Shown here piece after piece: positions 10,969 to 22,217 of a stretch of DNA of 64,000 bases. Each line of letters begins with the position of its first letter. Position 1 is the stretch's first letter. The position numbers and the translations under genes are program-made. Under the pieces are notes generated by a model that was given only the letters and a program-made list of their open reading frames with translations, had not been told where the DNA came from and made no database searches. The stretch is from Ornithodoros turicata (lineage: Eukaryota > Arthropoda > Arachnida > Ixodida > Argasidae), in NCBI RefSeq assembly GCF_037126465.1, contig NC_088206.1:52370841-52434840 (forward strand). Direction: 5' to 3'.

Positions 10969-11446
10969 GAGACATCTGAACTGAGAGCGCAAGATACACG
11001 GACAAAGAACGGAGAAACAGACAGGACGGGCGCTAACTTCCAACTAGGTTTATTGAAGAAAATGAGTAAGAAAGCATAAACCCTTCACAGCACACGTGTC
11101 ACATTCTGGGCGCACCGGTTCTGAGCACACCGGTTCTGAGGAAGATCAGTTCCTTTTCGGTTAGAGATACAGAAGGTGTGCTAACGCATATATTTGTCCG
11201 TGTATCTTGCGCTCTCAGTTCAGATGTCTCTGTATCCGTGGGTGTACCGTGTGTCCGTGCATTGTAATACGGAGTTCGTACACTCTTTGGGTTAAACAGG
11301 AAGCGACGTTCACATCTCCGTGCTGTAAACCAAGAGTACCACGAGTGAACAGATGAATACAATGATCCTATGTTGCTGGGCCCGTGAAGAAAAGATTTCG
11401 TCATGGGACGAGCGGCCATGATGGTGTGAGTGTTAGCAGGAACCAA
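10969..11446. mobile_element. Penelope-like foldback end with 38-bp perfect inverted repeat
   Basis: The arms 10969-11006 and 11193-11230 are perfect inverses and contain GAACTGAGAGCGCAAG and ACACGGACAAA. Between them lies GACAGGACGGGCGCTAAC, then GTTTATTGAA, wording I associate with the ends of Penelope-like elements in ticks. A minus-strand frame (11099-11446) runs out of it and is unassigned. Inverted terminal pseudo-LTRs are typical of Penelope-like elements. The class is inferred; no RT or endonuclease is present here. Confidence 0.45.
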
Positions 11447-12090
11447 CTGTGTATACCAACGATGTCGTGTTTTGTTGCAATGGACCTATAACGGCCACTT
11501 ATTGAATAAATGCAAACGTCTAATCACTAGGTATACGTATAGCTCTAGGTGAGAAATGGGCCTTATGTGAGCCTTCCTAATTTCTCTATGGTCATCACGA
11601 TGCGTTTCTCTTTGGAGTTGTCAAAATCTGTGATAACTATGTATTTGGAATTGATATGATGCATTAAATCTGATATGCTTTATTTTTTGTGTCGTCTGGT
11701 ATTGTTGACTGGGCGCGGAAAAGGGAATACAAGGCAAGCGAAGTGGGCCGGGCCAATGTAAACGTGCATGGATAATTATGCACTACTTATTATTCATACT
11801 GGTGACGTCGTCTCTGACGTCATTTATTTACAATCGTAGTAGTCCGCGCAACGGATGGATGGCGCTGACCGTCTCTATCATGGCGTCATTCTGAAGACAC
11901 AGGGGCCTATGGGAGTTACGCTACCTGTTTAAATATACCTTGGTAGTTGGTCGCACAATTCTAGTGTGCTACGATGAGAATACGTGTGCCGCTTTTTATA
12001 ACACCGTCCTTTCTTCTTCATTTTTTTTTGTTGAGTAGTTTATAGGAGCAACACTGAACCCAATGTTTTTTTTTTTTTTTTTGTGCGGGT
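11447..12090. other. No gene seen
   Basis: There are no long frames, no repeats shared with other parts of the window, and no terminal repeats. A T-run of 19 lies at about 12066-12084. Confidence 0.45.
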
Positions 12091-12370
12091 GACAATTCAA
12101 CCTCTGTATGCAATGAGAGGCCAAGTGGAAAAATCACAAACTGAGAAAAAGGGCCTTATCTGATTGTCGGTTTGTCCGCCCCGTTGATACACGTGCATTT
12201 CCCGTTTCTTTCCCTCCTGTAGCGGGCCAATAAATTGCAATACGGTCCTAAATGTTTTGTTAAAAAAATTGCCAGGTACATACTGGTATGTAGATGCCAT
12301 TGCAGAAAAAACAGTAAAAATGTGGATAAGTCGACTTATCCCCTTATTGCATACAGAGGTTCAATTATGC
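12090..12370. mobile_element. Possible small MITE
   Basis: AATTCAACCTCTGTATGCAA near 12095 and its inverse near 12345-12368 form an imperfect 25-bp inverted repeat around 230 bp of non-coding sequence. No clear target duplication was found, so the boundaries and class are open. Confidence 0.35.
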
Positions 12371-12455
12371 CGGCTGTCGCTTCATTGCCCACCGTGCTGA
12401 CCCGACTTCGTTCGGCACCCCCTAGGGAAGGCGCTCGGTGCGTCTACCCCTCTCG

Positions 12456-12476
12456 CCCCCCCCCCCCCCCCCCCCC
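12456..12476. repeat. Poly(C) tract, 21 bp
   Basis: An uninterrupted run of 21 C. Such tracts are length-unstable and also error-prone in assembly. Confidence 0.95.
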
Positions 12477-12569
12477 GAACGTCAAAATAAAAACGACGCG
12501 AAATTTGTTCACGTGGCTGCCACGTATGTTCTCATACTCCTCCTGTTCTTGGATGTAGGTGGCACCAAT

Positions 12570-12925
12570 GCAGTAAACAGTTAGCCAAATACATGTATCC
12601 ACCGTGCTCCTTGCAGAAGTTAAATAAAATTCACGAAAGCGTGTGCATCGTCCCTTTAAACTGCAGTATGTCGGTAGCGCCAGCGGCACGAAAACGGTAA
12701 ACAGTGATCCAAATTACATTTCTCCGCTGGGCTTTGGGCAGAAATTACACAAATCCCTAAATGGGTGTGTAATGCCCCTTTAAACTGCAATATACTAGAG
12801 GTTGTACCACTGACACCTGAGCAGTAAAGAGTAATCCAAATTTTATCGCTCTGTTGTGCTCCTACAGAAGTTAAATGCAATTAAAGTTGCTAAAATATCA
12901 AAACTGTCCCCTCAAATGTATCATA
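12570..12925. repeat. Decayed tandem repeat, about 126-bp unit, three copies
   Basis: Starts near 12571, 12697 and 12823 share GTAAACAGT-type heads, then ATCCAAAT, CTCC or GTGCTCC, CAGAAGTTAAAT and CCCTTTAAACTGCA. A partial unit may precede at 12480-12570. The divergence is high, so this is an old array without recent homogenisation. Confidence 0.6.
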
Positions 12926-13775
12926 TCCCTCAAGGTCTCATTTTTGAGTAGCGCCGCAACAGACCCACACACTTGGAAGGCCTCATGAGAGCACTCACTG
13001 TAGGGCGCATGGTAGGCAAGGCTCCATGTGCGCACTCACAGTAGGCCTCCTTGACAGCTTCCCTTCACTCACCCACACATCATGGGCGTGAGGGTGAAGG
13101 CACTCATGAGTCCACTCATGAGTGAGTTCGCCCAAATATGGTGAACGCTGAACTACGATTGTTGCTTTTAAGTATGTGCTTAACATGAGGCGCTTGAATA
13201 AGAGCACGCCCTGCCTCAAAAGGGTTTAGGTCCCGAAACTAACTAACTAAACATGTGAGAAGGTATAGCAGTTGTTGAAGACTGTTTTTGATGTTTCATA
13301 TTCCATGAGAAAGCGTATCTTTCTCATGATGCGGCTGCCGTTACACGTTTCATGTTCCCGCAATTGTCCTTCGTATGTCGACCAGACTTGTACACGTGAC
13401 TCGAAAAAAGTAATTGATTACCGTTACTATTACTCTGGTGGTAAAAGTAATTATCTTACAGTTACAAATTACTCGGCCAAAATTGTAATTTGGGGACACT
13501 GTCGACCAACCAACGACGTGTCTCAGTCCACATGTTTCAGCAGACGAAGCCTGCAGGTAACCTGTCTTGCTTTCCTTTCTGATATGCGAATTCTGAATTT
13601 CCATCTTGTTCCTTGGGGTAATTCCGAATTTCCGAACCTGGTAACATATTATGAAAAACATGTCGCCCCTGATGACTTAGCTGAAAGCAGTAAAAAAAAA
13701 AAAAAAAAATGTCTGTTGGTGTCACGGCAGGTGATACCATCACCGAACTAGAGCATATGTCATGTTGTACGGCAT
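12926..13775. other. No gene seen; short palindromic motifs and a possible hAT end
   Basis: CTCATGAGTG-type motifs recur at 12980-13130. From 13385 a stretch with AGTAATTGATTACC and ATTACTCTGGTGG resembles the subterminal part of hAT elements like the one that follows, but has no partner end. An A-run lies at 13691-13709. Confidence 0.4.
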
Positions 13776-13783
13776 GTTGTTGT

Positions 13784-14878
13784 CAGACATGTACGCGTTA
13801 CCGAAAAAAAGGAACTGAATACCGTTACTCGTTACGCCGAAAAATAAAGAAGGAAATACGTTACTCGTTACCCAACAAGCATAAAGAACGCGTTCCCGTT
13901 ACTCCCAAGAAACGAGTTCCATTCACGTTACTCATCGCGCTACTGAAGAAGCATTAGCGGGACTATAGGAGCGTCTCATATTTTATTCAGAGTAGGCGAT
14001 TTATGGACCGTTACATTTCTGTAATAACTGATGTTCAAAATTGAGGTCAGAGAGTTTTGCACGTTTCTTTGTGAAAATATCTGCCGCACAGCTAAAGAGG
14101 CGCTCCACGGACGCACTCCACGGACGCACTCGAAGGAACACCGGTGTTCACCCTCAAGAATAGGCCGTGAAGTCGCGGGAAGTCTCCCTTGATCTTCAAG
14201 AGCGGATAATCTTCCGGAGTTGCCAGAAAGCCAGTGAGCCCAGGGTGCCCAGCACCTTCACCACCCGGCCGTCCGAGATGACGTGCAAGCATGAAAAAGT
14301 CGTCTCCACAGGAGCTTGATGTTGTGGCTGCCTTCCCAGGTGTCTTCGCTGACGTTGGCGAGGCGTCGCAAAGTTCTCTCTGAAGCAGTTCCCTGACGAT
14401 CCCTACTTGACTTGTATCACAGGTTACAAGCAAGAAAGGGCATCTTAAGGAAGGCTGGCGATTGTAGCAGCGTATAACATTTCCCAAATGGAGCTAAACC
14501 GACCTTAAACAAATACGAACGTACCAGAATACTGGTCTTTTATTCTCTGAACACGCTGTTATTCATGGGCAGATGCGATATGCCGTGAAGACAAAAACGC
14601 CAGTAGGTCCCGTGGCCATCGACACGCACCAGCCGCGTGCTCACAGGCCGCGGAGCGCGGAAAAAGTTTGCTGTGCCGCGTCGCCTGCCATCGTATACTT
14701 TGGAGGAACGTGCAGAAAAAGTAACGGGTACCGCGCTGGCACATTACCAAATCTTTGTAACGAATTCCGTTACCAGTTACACATATTTTTTAAAGTAACG
14801 AAGTCGTTACTTCGTTACAAGAAAAAGTAACGCGTTGCCAAGTAACGAGTTCCTTGTAACGCGTTACGTACAACTTTG
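13784..14878. mobile_element. hAT transposon, internally deleted, with 8-bp target duplication
   Basis: GTTGTTGT occurs directly outside both ends (13776-13783 and 14879-14886), the 8-bp duplication expected for hAT. The ends CAGACATGTACGCGTTAC and, inverted, CAAAGTTGTACGTAACGCG are imperfect inverted repeats. Many GTAACG/CGTTAC motifs lie subterminally. It carries the C-terminal part of a hAT transposase on the minus strand. Confidence 0.85.
14003..14487 (-). pseudogene. hAT transposase C-terminal (hATC dimerisation) fragment
   Basis: The frame shows FLATPEDYPLLKIKGDFPRL, then HGLFLRVNTGVPSSASVE, the hATC domain signature (LF, N-T, P-S-S-A-x-V-E). The motif should continue with R-x-F-S. Instead a 13-bp tandem duplication (CCACGGACGCACT twice, about 14104-14131) shifts the frame. 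On the far side the domain resumes as LFSCAADIFTKKRAKLSD and NFEHQLL and ends at a stop near 14003. In active elements this domain mediates dimerisation. The catalytic core and BED finger are missing, so the copy is defective. Confidence 0.8.
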
Positions 14879-14886
14879 GTTGTTGT

Positions 14887-15353
14887 ACAGCAATTGTAGA
14901 ACTCTGCGCCTGGCACATGCTCATGTGCAGTGACCTTTTCAGAAGGTGCACCACCGGTTCGTTCACAGAATCAATCAGTAGTATGTTGCTTGAATACTGA
15001 GAGCGAATACGTGTAACAGATACAAATGTTCAATGACAAATTATGGAAATAAAACCATTTTTCACGAGAGATGCATGAAGCACTGTCACATAGTACGGTG
15101 TGCAAACACCATTCTGACACAAGCCAATGGAGCACACCCGCCTCAGGCACATTTGGGAAGCATACAACAATTCTTCTTCTTTATTTTTGTTTTGACTACC
15201 TTTGGCTGTAATGACTCACTACTTTGTTCGTAATGAGCCCCCTTCGTCGGACTAGATTGTGGTTGTAATCAGACTTTAGGTCGTATTGAGACGTTTGCGT
15301 AATGAGACTTCGCTCGTAATAAGATGTTACCATTCCTTTCGGGTCCTGATTAA
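14887..15353. repeat. Short GTAATGAGAC-type minisatellite in otherwise empty sequence
   Basis: Between about 15195 and 15335 a unit of 17-18 bp (TCGTAATGAGACTT-like) occurs about five times with variation. No coding signal was seen. Sequence left of the Tigger element and sequence right of it (16264-16400) are weakly inverse to each other (TTCCTTTCGGG, GATTAAC), so the Tigger may have landed in an older palindrome. Confidence 0.45.
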
Positions 15354-16261
15354 CAGGTACGTCGACCCCCGTTTATCCGGACTTCATTTATCCGGATCCC
15401 GCGGTATCCGGACAAAAGGCACGGGAACGGATTTTCCTCCATGTATTTTGTTCTCGTTTATCCGGACTTCAGCTTCCGGACTCGGACAAGAATTCCAGGG
15501 AACGAAAGTCGAAAATTCTTGTAATCCAGCTTCAGTTATCCGGACTACCGTGAGTAAGAGGGACGCTGACCCCGCTTCGTCACCCTGATCGCTGTGTTGG
15601 GGTTATTCCCGTCACACGTCAGGGACCTGCATTCCTCCATAGGGGAGACAATCGTGCACGATGACCCCCTTTTCTATTTGTGTGCGTTGGGTCACGTTGA
15701 CCAGTCCATTTGGAAATACGTATCTCGAGCAACTGTCCGGTTCTAGAGCGGAAAACTCCTACCCGAGGGCCTGCTGCTTACGGCCCGTTAGCCGATGAAG
15801 ACATTCCCCTAGCTGAGCTGCGATCCCTGCTGCAGAGGCTCACTGCGACTGCCGTAGATGATGCTGTGGTTTCTGACTACATTGACGTCGATAAGGATGA
15901 TGACGCGTGTGCAGCTATGACTGATGACGGTGTGATTGCTGCTGTTGCCTCCGATGATGTGCAGCAAGACAGTGCCGATGACGCCAGTGAGAAACAAGGC
16001 TCCGACATTGACACTTTGCGTCCGCACTGACATTCTTCGAGCAGCGCAACAGCGTGGCTCAACTCTATGCACTTAGCAAAAGTTTGCAGGAATCGAGTGC
16101 CTACACTACTATGCAACAGCTGCCATTGACGAGATTTCTGTGTTTTAATTAAACCTTGCTCTGTAGGACGTTTCTATTCGGTCGTTTCATTTATCCGGAT
16201 GCCCCGGTATCCGGACGATTTCGCCGGGAACGGCACCGTCCGGATAAACGGGGGTCGACTG
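15354..16261. mobile_element. Tigger/pogo-type DNA transposon, internally deleted
   Basis: The ends carry GTCGACCCCCGTTTATCCGG (left, after a 4-bp insertion at the very tip) and its inverse at 16237-16260, followed by TA. Subterminal TATCCGGAC repeats (five or more) are typical of Tigger/pogo elements. A C-terminal transposase piece lies inside. Confidence 0.75.
15782..16149 (+). pseudogene. Tigger transposase C-terminal fragment
   Basis: The frame has DIPLAELRSLLQRLTATAVD, DYIDVDKDDDACAAMTDD and GVIAAVASD. This is the acidic tail of Tigger/CENP-B-like transposases, with the D-Y-[IV]-[DN]-V-D pattern and the T-D-x-x-I-x-x-V motif. After about 16025 a one-base shift leads into FFEQRNSVAQLYALSK, which continues to a stop near 16149 and fits the last helix of the same protein. 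The catalytic DDE core and DNA-binding part are absent. The fragment lies in the orientation and position expected inside the element. Confidence 0.65.
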
Positions 16262-16263
16262 TA

Positions 16264-17490
16264 TTAACAAGTATCGAAAAGGAATAACATGAAGAAAATC
16301 CGCCTCGCCGTTATCCCGATTTTTTTCACCCCTCTGTGTTTCAGGTCTTCCATATTATTAAAAGTAGGTGTAACTGAGAAAGAGTCCAGGGCTACCCATA
16401 TTTATAGCTGAAACATTTATCTTTTTCTTTTCGTTAGCGATTTAAAATGTAGCGCGATCGCTACTCCGCTACTGATAAAGTAGCGGCTTTACTAGTAGCG
16501 CCGCTATGTTCAACACTGAGTCGCGGCTACTGCCAGAGCGGTGCTTAGGAAGATTACGACTCCGATGCCAGAACCTGCCTCACTGTTGACGGCATATTCC
16601 CACCGCTTCGAATTTGACGCAGTGCGACGTATTACTCACTCAACGGGGCACACTACAAACAGAACGTCGGAACTGAATAGGAGCGGCAATATATCTCACA
16701 GCAGTTAACTTGGCCACTGAGTCAGTTGAAGAAAGGGCTCTACTGTCCCACACTATCCGACCCAAAGTTTTTGGGTTATGTAAACGGGGGCTTTTCAATT
16801 ATAAATAGGTCAGAGGTAGACGCCTCTTTGGATCACCTTGGTGTACACCGCCATCTATATTGTTCACTGTGGAACACGAGCGATAATCAGCAGTTCTTGG
16901 ATGTCCTTGTGCAAAAGCATAGAACAACAATGGCAACAAATAAGTAATGATGATGTAGTAGGATGTAGAAGAAATATTCATCGTGTACAGAAAACCGGCT
17001 CATACCGGACAATACCTACTTTTCACTCAAATCCAGCACACGTGTCACAAGGATTCAGTGGTATCATCTGTCCTCTCCAGAGCAAGGACTATCTGCTCAT
17101 CGGAGGAATAAGAAAGAGGCAGAACATGATCTCTCATGTTCTGGCAGTGGAGAGTTCGGGCACGTAACTGCCACTGCCACAACCTATCAAATGTGTTTGC
17201 TGCCCCATTGCTGCAGCTCCACCCCTTCGGAGGGATTTGACATCAAAGAATTAGCGCGGCTTATAACGCAATCTCCTTTCTGTTGGTGAAGGCGGCCGGA
17301 AAGGATGTACTGCACTGCTGTACTGACACGGTTGTCTGAAATTAGCGTCCCGCTGTTTATCCCATCACAAATCTTCAGGTATTGCAAGCCCATTGGTTTT
17401 GAGTAGTAACATATGCACCATATGGTGCACTTTAAATGCAACATTGACACAACATTTCGGAGGGCAACCAAGGAAGCACGGGCTGCAGGT
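16264..17490. other. No gene seen
   Basis: A hAT-like terminal stretch (TAGCGCGATCGCTACTCCGC and TAGTAGCGCCGCTA, about 16450-16510) has no partner end. The ORF at 16838-17167 has no motif. Nothing else is recognised. Confidence 0.4.
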
Positions 17491-18960
17491 CCACTGATCC
17501 GCGATTTACGAGAACCGTGTCGCAAGCACACTCTCACAAAGGGAACCGGTCCACTCGTCACCGGAAGACTCGTCACAGGATTGTTGGGCACACCGGCCCT
17601 CTGGTACGAGGTCCTTTTGTCACCGGAACACTTGTCAAGGGGGGCGGTTCGTCACCGGAACACTGGTTGCAAGGCTGACCCGTTCCAAAGGGAATGCGTT
17701 TCACCGTGTTTTACCAAAGGGATTAGTGCCCGACCCGCACTTCCGCGATCCCGGATTCCGAAGACCGCTGACCGTACAAATTTCAAGTTTTTGCTAAGGG
17801 CACGGAGAGCATGGAAGTGACGAAAATTCAGCGTGGGGCTCCGTTGTTGGGGCGCGGACAAAAGTTGAGAGACTGACCAAGGTTAGGTCAGGAGAGCCTT
17901 TTACGTATTTCACACGTTGGGGAGTGGGTCAGGTCATGTAGAATATGGACCCGTCGAGAGTGACGAAGGTTAGGTCAGGAAAGCCTTTTACGTATTTCAC
18001 ACGTTGGGGAGTGGGTCAGTTCATGTAGAATATGCACCCGTCGAGACTGACCAAGGTTAGATCAAAAGAGCCTTTTACTATTTCACACGTTGGAGAGTGG
18101 GTCAGATCATGTAGAATATGCACCCGTCGAGACTGACCAAGGTTAGATCAAAAGAGCCTTTTACTATTTCACACGTTGGAGAGTGGGTCAGATCATGTAG
18201 AATATGCACCCGTCGAGACTGACCAAGGTTAGGTCAGGAGAGCCTTTTACGTATTTCACACGTTGGGGAGTGGGTCAGTTCATGTAGAATATGCACCCGT
18301 CGAGACTGACCAAGGTTAGATCAAAAGAGCCTTTTACTATTTCACACGTTGGAGAGTGGGTCAGATCATGTAGAATATGCACCCGTCGAGACTGACCAAG
18401 GTTAGGTCAGGAGAGCCTTTTACGTATTTCACACGTTGGGGAGTGGGTCAGTTCATGTAGAATATGCACCCGTCGAGACTGACCAAGGTTAGATCAAAAG
18501 AGCCTTTTACTATTTCACACGTTGGAGAGTGGGTCAGATCATGTAGAATATGCACCCGTCGAGACTGACCAAGGTTAGGTCAGGAGAGCCTTTTACGTAT
18601 TTCACACGTTGGGGAGTGGGTCAGTTCATGTAGAATATGCACCCGTCGAGACTGACCAAGGTTAGATCAAAAGAGCCTTTTACTATTTCACACGTTGGAG
18701 AGTGGGTCAGATCATGTAGAATACGCACCCATCGAGACTGACCAAGGTTAGGTCAGGAGAGCCTTTTACGTATTTCACACGTTGGGGAGTACGGTGCGGT
18801 GAGCAGGTGGTAGGTTCACTGTGACGATTATTCCGGCGTGACGGGAGTTCCTCGTACGAGATGCCCTGTGACGAGTTGGCCTCCTTGACGAGTTCACCTA
18901 TGACCAGTTGGCCTGTGACGACCGGGCTTGTGACGAGTTCTCCTAAACCCTCCCAGAAAG
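17491..18960. mobile_element. Unclassified element: inverted GTCAC-motif arrays around a satellite
   Basis: On the left (17500-17690) short units such as CTCGTCACCGGAA, ACTCGTCACAGG and TTGTCACCGGAAC occur on the plus strand. On the right (18850-18955) the same words occur inverted (TGTGACGAGTT, TTGACGAGTT, TGTGACGACCGGG). These arrays bracket the 87-bp satellite. Subterminal inverted arrays of short repeats with a tandem core are known in several DNA-transposon types. Exact tips and a target duplication were not identified, so the class is open. Confidence 0.45.
17871..18790. repeat. Satellite: 87-bp monomer in A/B higher-order arrangement
   Basis: About 10.6 monomers of 86-88 bp lie head to tail. 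They share GACTGACCAAGGTTAG, CCTTTTAC, ATTTCACACGTTGG, GAGTGGGTCAG and ATGTAGAATATGCACCC. Two types are clear: A (GGTCAGGAGAGCC, TACGTATTTC, TTGGGGAGTGG) and B (GATCAAAAGAGCC, TACTATTTC, TTGGAGAGTGG). The order is A A B B A B A B A B A. From the fourth monomer it alternates strictly, so the current repeat unit is a dimer of about 173 bp. Copies of each type are nearly identical, so amplification was recent. Confidence 0.92.
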
Positions 18961-20380
18961 TAGGGTGGAGCGGTTATACCTTTCAGGAGGTAATATTTGT
19001 CGCATATGTTGCGCCTAAAACGTTGCAAAGTTCGACCTCCTTCCTCACTCTCTGCCACGAATGATAGGGTTACCACTTGTGATTCGGTCAGCGAGGGGGG
19101 CGCACGCCTTTTTGTAGCAATTTGGGTGTATGATAATTGCTTTTACCACCTTTTCGCACCCCTTTTTCTTAGTGCGTAGAACAAATAATACGTTGTGGAA
19201 GTGGGTGGCTCTAAAAAAAAAGAAGAAAAAATACGTATCCAAAAATTCAACAACATAACTGGTGGCTCCCAAAAACGTCCAAATGACGTCGACGCTATTG
19301 TTGTGAGAACATGGATGGCGGAGCAAGTACAAGAGATAGTGCTCGACGAGTTTTATAATTGCTGGGCCACTATGTCGTTGTAGACCTTCGTAATTTAAGG
19401 AAACATGTGTCAGAGTTAAATGAACATATACCAACTGTGACATCATTGCTCTTATATCGGTTTAGTGTCCTTTCAAGCTTGGACGCATGACACAACGCGA
19501 GCCCTCCCTGCCACTCCCCTACTGAGGGCGCGTGGTGGCGCTGCAGTATTTTCCCTAGCGCGATATTGCGTCTCCTTATCTCCAGCGGTGTGTGTAGTTC
19601 ACGGACTAGATTTATTTTCTTTCTTCAGTTGAACATGACTATAGCAATTACATACTCTCTTCAAAAGGATATGTCTGCCTGGCCGTATAACAACGCCAAA
19701 AACGGCATCTAAGCGGGTTTTTTTTTTTCACCAAGTAGGTCACATGTCCTATCGCAAACTTAAAGAAGCGGCCACGGAACCAAAAAAAGAACAAATAAAA
19801 AATCACGGGCTCTATAGCGGTAAATGCGCGAGAAATGCGCTGGCATTAAGGCGGACTCACTTCTTAAGAAAGTCTATCGGGGATTATTTTTTTCGCAGGT
19901 TTCTCTACACCTCGCTAAATATCCACACGGAACAGGCACAGGCGTGTTCCCCTCTAATTTATCTGGTGACAGGCCTTCAAAAGACATATTTTTGAAGGTC
20001 TGACGCGATCCACTGATTTTTGGTGACTTACAGTGAGTCAAATTTTTAATACATGGGAGTCTATGGGAGACGCAACGAAATCGTTTTTCTCGGCACGCCA
20101 GCCTCCGATATTTGGGCCAAAATGATTTCATTCCCAACAGTAACAGTCCAGAAGTTGATTGCAATCAACAAATTCGACATGCGTGCTGCAGTTTTCGAGA
20201 TCCCTGCGAATGAAAATAATGGCTTTGTCATTTGCTAGCATGTTCTGGACGCTCGCGCCGATTATACTACTTCCTTAAAGCACCCGAGGAAAGCAAAGGG
20301 AAGAAAACAATTTTGTGACAGTGCAACCAACTATCTGCGGAAGCGAACTTAGGGTTCGCCATACTTGACTTCTGGGTATC
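18961..20380. other. No gene seen
   Basis: Only short frames occur. There is no inverted repeat and no similarity to other blocks. T-rich runs lie near 19720. Confidence 0.4.
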
Positions 20381-20383
20381 CAC

Positions 20384-20745
20384 TTCCGATTTAAACCCAA
20401 CTTCCGGTTGTCCACTTCCTGTTAGTGCTTGATTTGCGGTTTGACACTTTCAATACGCCTTATTCATAAGTGCTGCCATCTCGTAGCGGCGGCCTGCGGC
20501 GGCGCCATGTTTGAGTATTCGGGCGGTCGCGCTATGTGCGATTTCCTGTAACGGAACCAGCTGGAAAGTCGGGAAACTTGTGATTCAAGCTTTTTAGCAT
20601 GGCAGGCGAGCAGGAAGAATGCACAGCCCAGCTCACGAAGCAAACGTTATACGAATGTTTCTTTCGGACAACTTCGTTATTGTCTTCTACAACGAGCAAA
20701 CAGCATCGGATAAGCACGCTCGGCGTAGCTGTAACTTCGTGACTG
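20384..20745 (+). promoter_or_regulatory. Candidate CpG-type promoter with short first coding exon
   Basis: ACTTCCGATTT, ACTTCCGGTT and ACTTCCTG (ETS-type sites) lie at 20387-20430. A GC-rich GCGGCGGCGCCATGTTT (YY1-like) is at about 20498-20515. An ATG at 20599 opens a 48-codon frame starting MAGEQEECTAQLTKQ. This is the usual layout of a TATA-less animal promoter and first exon. There is no downstream exon I can link and no protein match, so it may be a promoter remnant or chance. Confidence 0.3.
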
Positions 20746-20955
20746 AATACCACTTCGAACTGGGTAATTTTGGGGACTCTGTCGCTTTTGTACATATGAA
20801 TACTCAACTACTTGCCCGAACTTTACAGCAGAGTGTTCTGATGCGGTGTGTTACGCAGTTACGTAGCGGGTCCCTATATGCGCGTTTGTGCAGCATGGAT
20901 TGGCGATGGATGATCTTAGTACAGGACTCTCTGCTTAGCTGCTGGTCCTGTTCAG

Positions 20956-21218
20956 CTGCTGGTCCAGCTCCCGTGGCTCAGTGGTTAGCGTGCTGGCCAT
21001 GTCACGTCGAGACTGGGAGGTACCCGGGTTCGAATCCCGGTGCCGGCTGTGCTGTCTGGGGTTTTTCCTGTGTTTTCCTCAGACGCTTTCAGACATATGT
21101 CGGCACAGTTCCCTTAGAAGTCGGCCCAGGACGCACATTCCCCCAGGGCGTCAGTCGTGACGTTGCCCACCTACGTGAGGCCGACAACGGCAAGCCCTTT
21201 CACCACCCACCCCACCCA
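20956..21218 (+). mobile_element. tRNA-derived SINE, complete, with 13-bp target duplication
   Basis: TGGTCCTGTTCAG flanks both sides (20943-20955 and 21219-21231). The head has an RNA polymerase III A box (TGGCTCAGTGGTTAG) and a B box (GGGTTCGAATCCC) with the spacing of a tRNA. The body runs through GGGGTTTTTCCTGTG, ATGTCGGCACAGTTCC and GTCGTGACGTTGCCC to a CCACCCACCCCACCC tail. It is complete and close to intact, so it is fairly young. The truncated relative at 2878 shares its 3' part. Confidence 0.93.
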
Positions 21219-21231
21219 TGGTCCTGTTCAG

Positions 21232-21880
21232 TAACGGAATAAAAAAGCATTTGAGCACCTGTGACTAGACACATTTTGTACCTCCAGTAAAATATCAGGT
21301 GTACTTTCATACTCGCACATGTAGTTGTTTGGTAGCAGTAACCCAACAAAAGGTGAACGGATACATACTTTTTTAGATGGAAGTCATGTGGGGCTGACTG
21401 TTCACACAAAGAAAGAGAAAGAGCCCCTTTCTTGGAGACACAGAAAGCCAGATCTTCTGTGATGATTTGACGATTTCCACGCATCATATGCCATTTTCTT
21501 TGTGACGCAAAGGCAACGGCACATCAGAAGGAGCACATTGCTTTTGCTCTGAAATCTGATGTGTCGTACTTGGTTATCTGCTTGGTACATAGCTCCTTTT
21601 TAAAAGCAATTATAGCAACAATGTCCCAAACGGACATGCACCACTAAGAAAGACAGTGCACAAAGCTCATTTTCCCAATCATCTTCTAAATGCTGGTCTG
21701 GCAGCACGGTTCCACTGGAAATTCAACGCTCCTGCACATAAATTAATTATTAATTATTAACTATCAATTACCTTCGACTACTTCAATTTCAAATCATTTG
21801 CTTCCATTTACATTTACCCTCTTATATCCCCTTTCCATGTCCACTTATATCGGTGGGGCTTTACCATCTCGCACGCAGAC
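21232..21880. other. No gene seen
   Basis: This holds AT-rich sequence with TTAATTATTAATTATTAAC near 21739 and no coding signal. The minus-strand ORF at 21200-21487 runs out of the SINE tail and is not supported. Confidence 0.4.
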
Positions 21881-22217
21881 ACAACAAACAACTTTATTTT
21901 GGCTTTGGAGAGTGGGGAGGTTCATCGTCACAGGCGATACTCTACCCCATTGCTGGTGGCAATGTGGGGAATAAAATAACGAGCCCCTTCACAATAACGA
22001 TCGAAGTCCGATGGTATGCAGAAACATCAGAAGAGATTTGAGCACAGAGCGTTGCTGGGCTGGATTAGGCCAGGGACCAAGCAATTTCGATAGGGAGGAG
22101 GGGCGAGAGTCCAGCTGACGAAGAGACTCGGAGAGTGTGGTTCAGAAATGTTGGTAGTGGGAGCAATGAAGAAGAATATGCTCCAGATCCTCAAGCACAC
22201 CGCAGTGGCAGCAGGTG
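21881..22217 (-). pseudogene. LINE ORF2 zinc finger and 3' end (part 2, after the insertion)
   Basis: Read on the minus strand this gives CCHCGVLEDLEHILLHCSHY, the C-x2-C...H...C zinc finger that follows RNase H in I/Jockey-type LINEs. A stop and a frame to about 22040 come next, then a 3' region ending in CCAAAATAAAGTTG at 21881-21900, which contains an AATAAA signal. The upstream part of the same protein lies beyond the CACTA-like element at 22218-24300. Removing that element with one copy of TG joins DSPT directly to the finger. The same 3' region occurs at 46117-46250 and 1896-2061. Confidence 0.7.

Noticed and set aside
10969..11446. A hammerhead motif near CTGAGGAAGATCAG
   Set aside because: The second core box (GAAAC) is not in the right place; only the first box is similar.
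17491..18960. CRISPR-like array
   Set aside because: The monomers are contiguous without unique spacers and the DNA is eukaryotic.
20970..21060. A tRNA gene
   Set aside because: A and B boxes are present, but the sequence continues into the SINE body and is flanked by target duplications; the anticodon arm does not fold properly.
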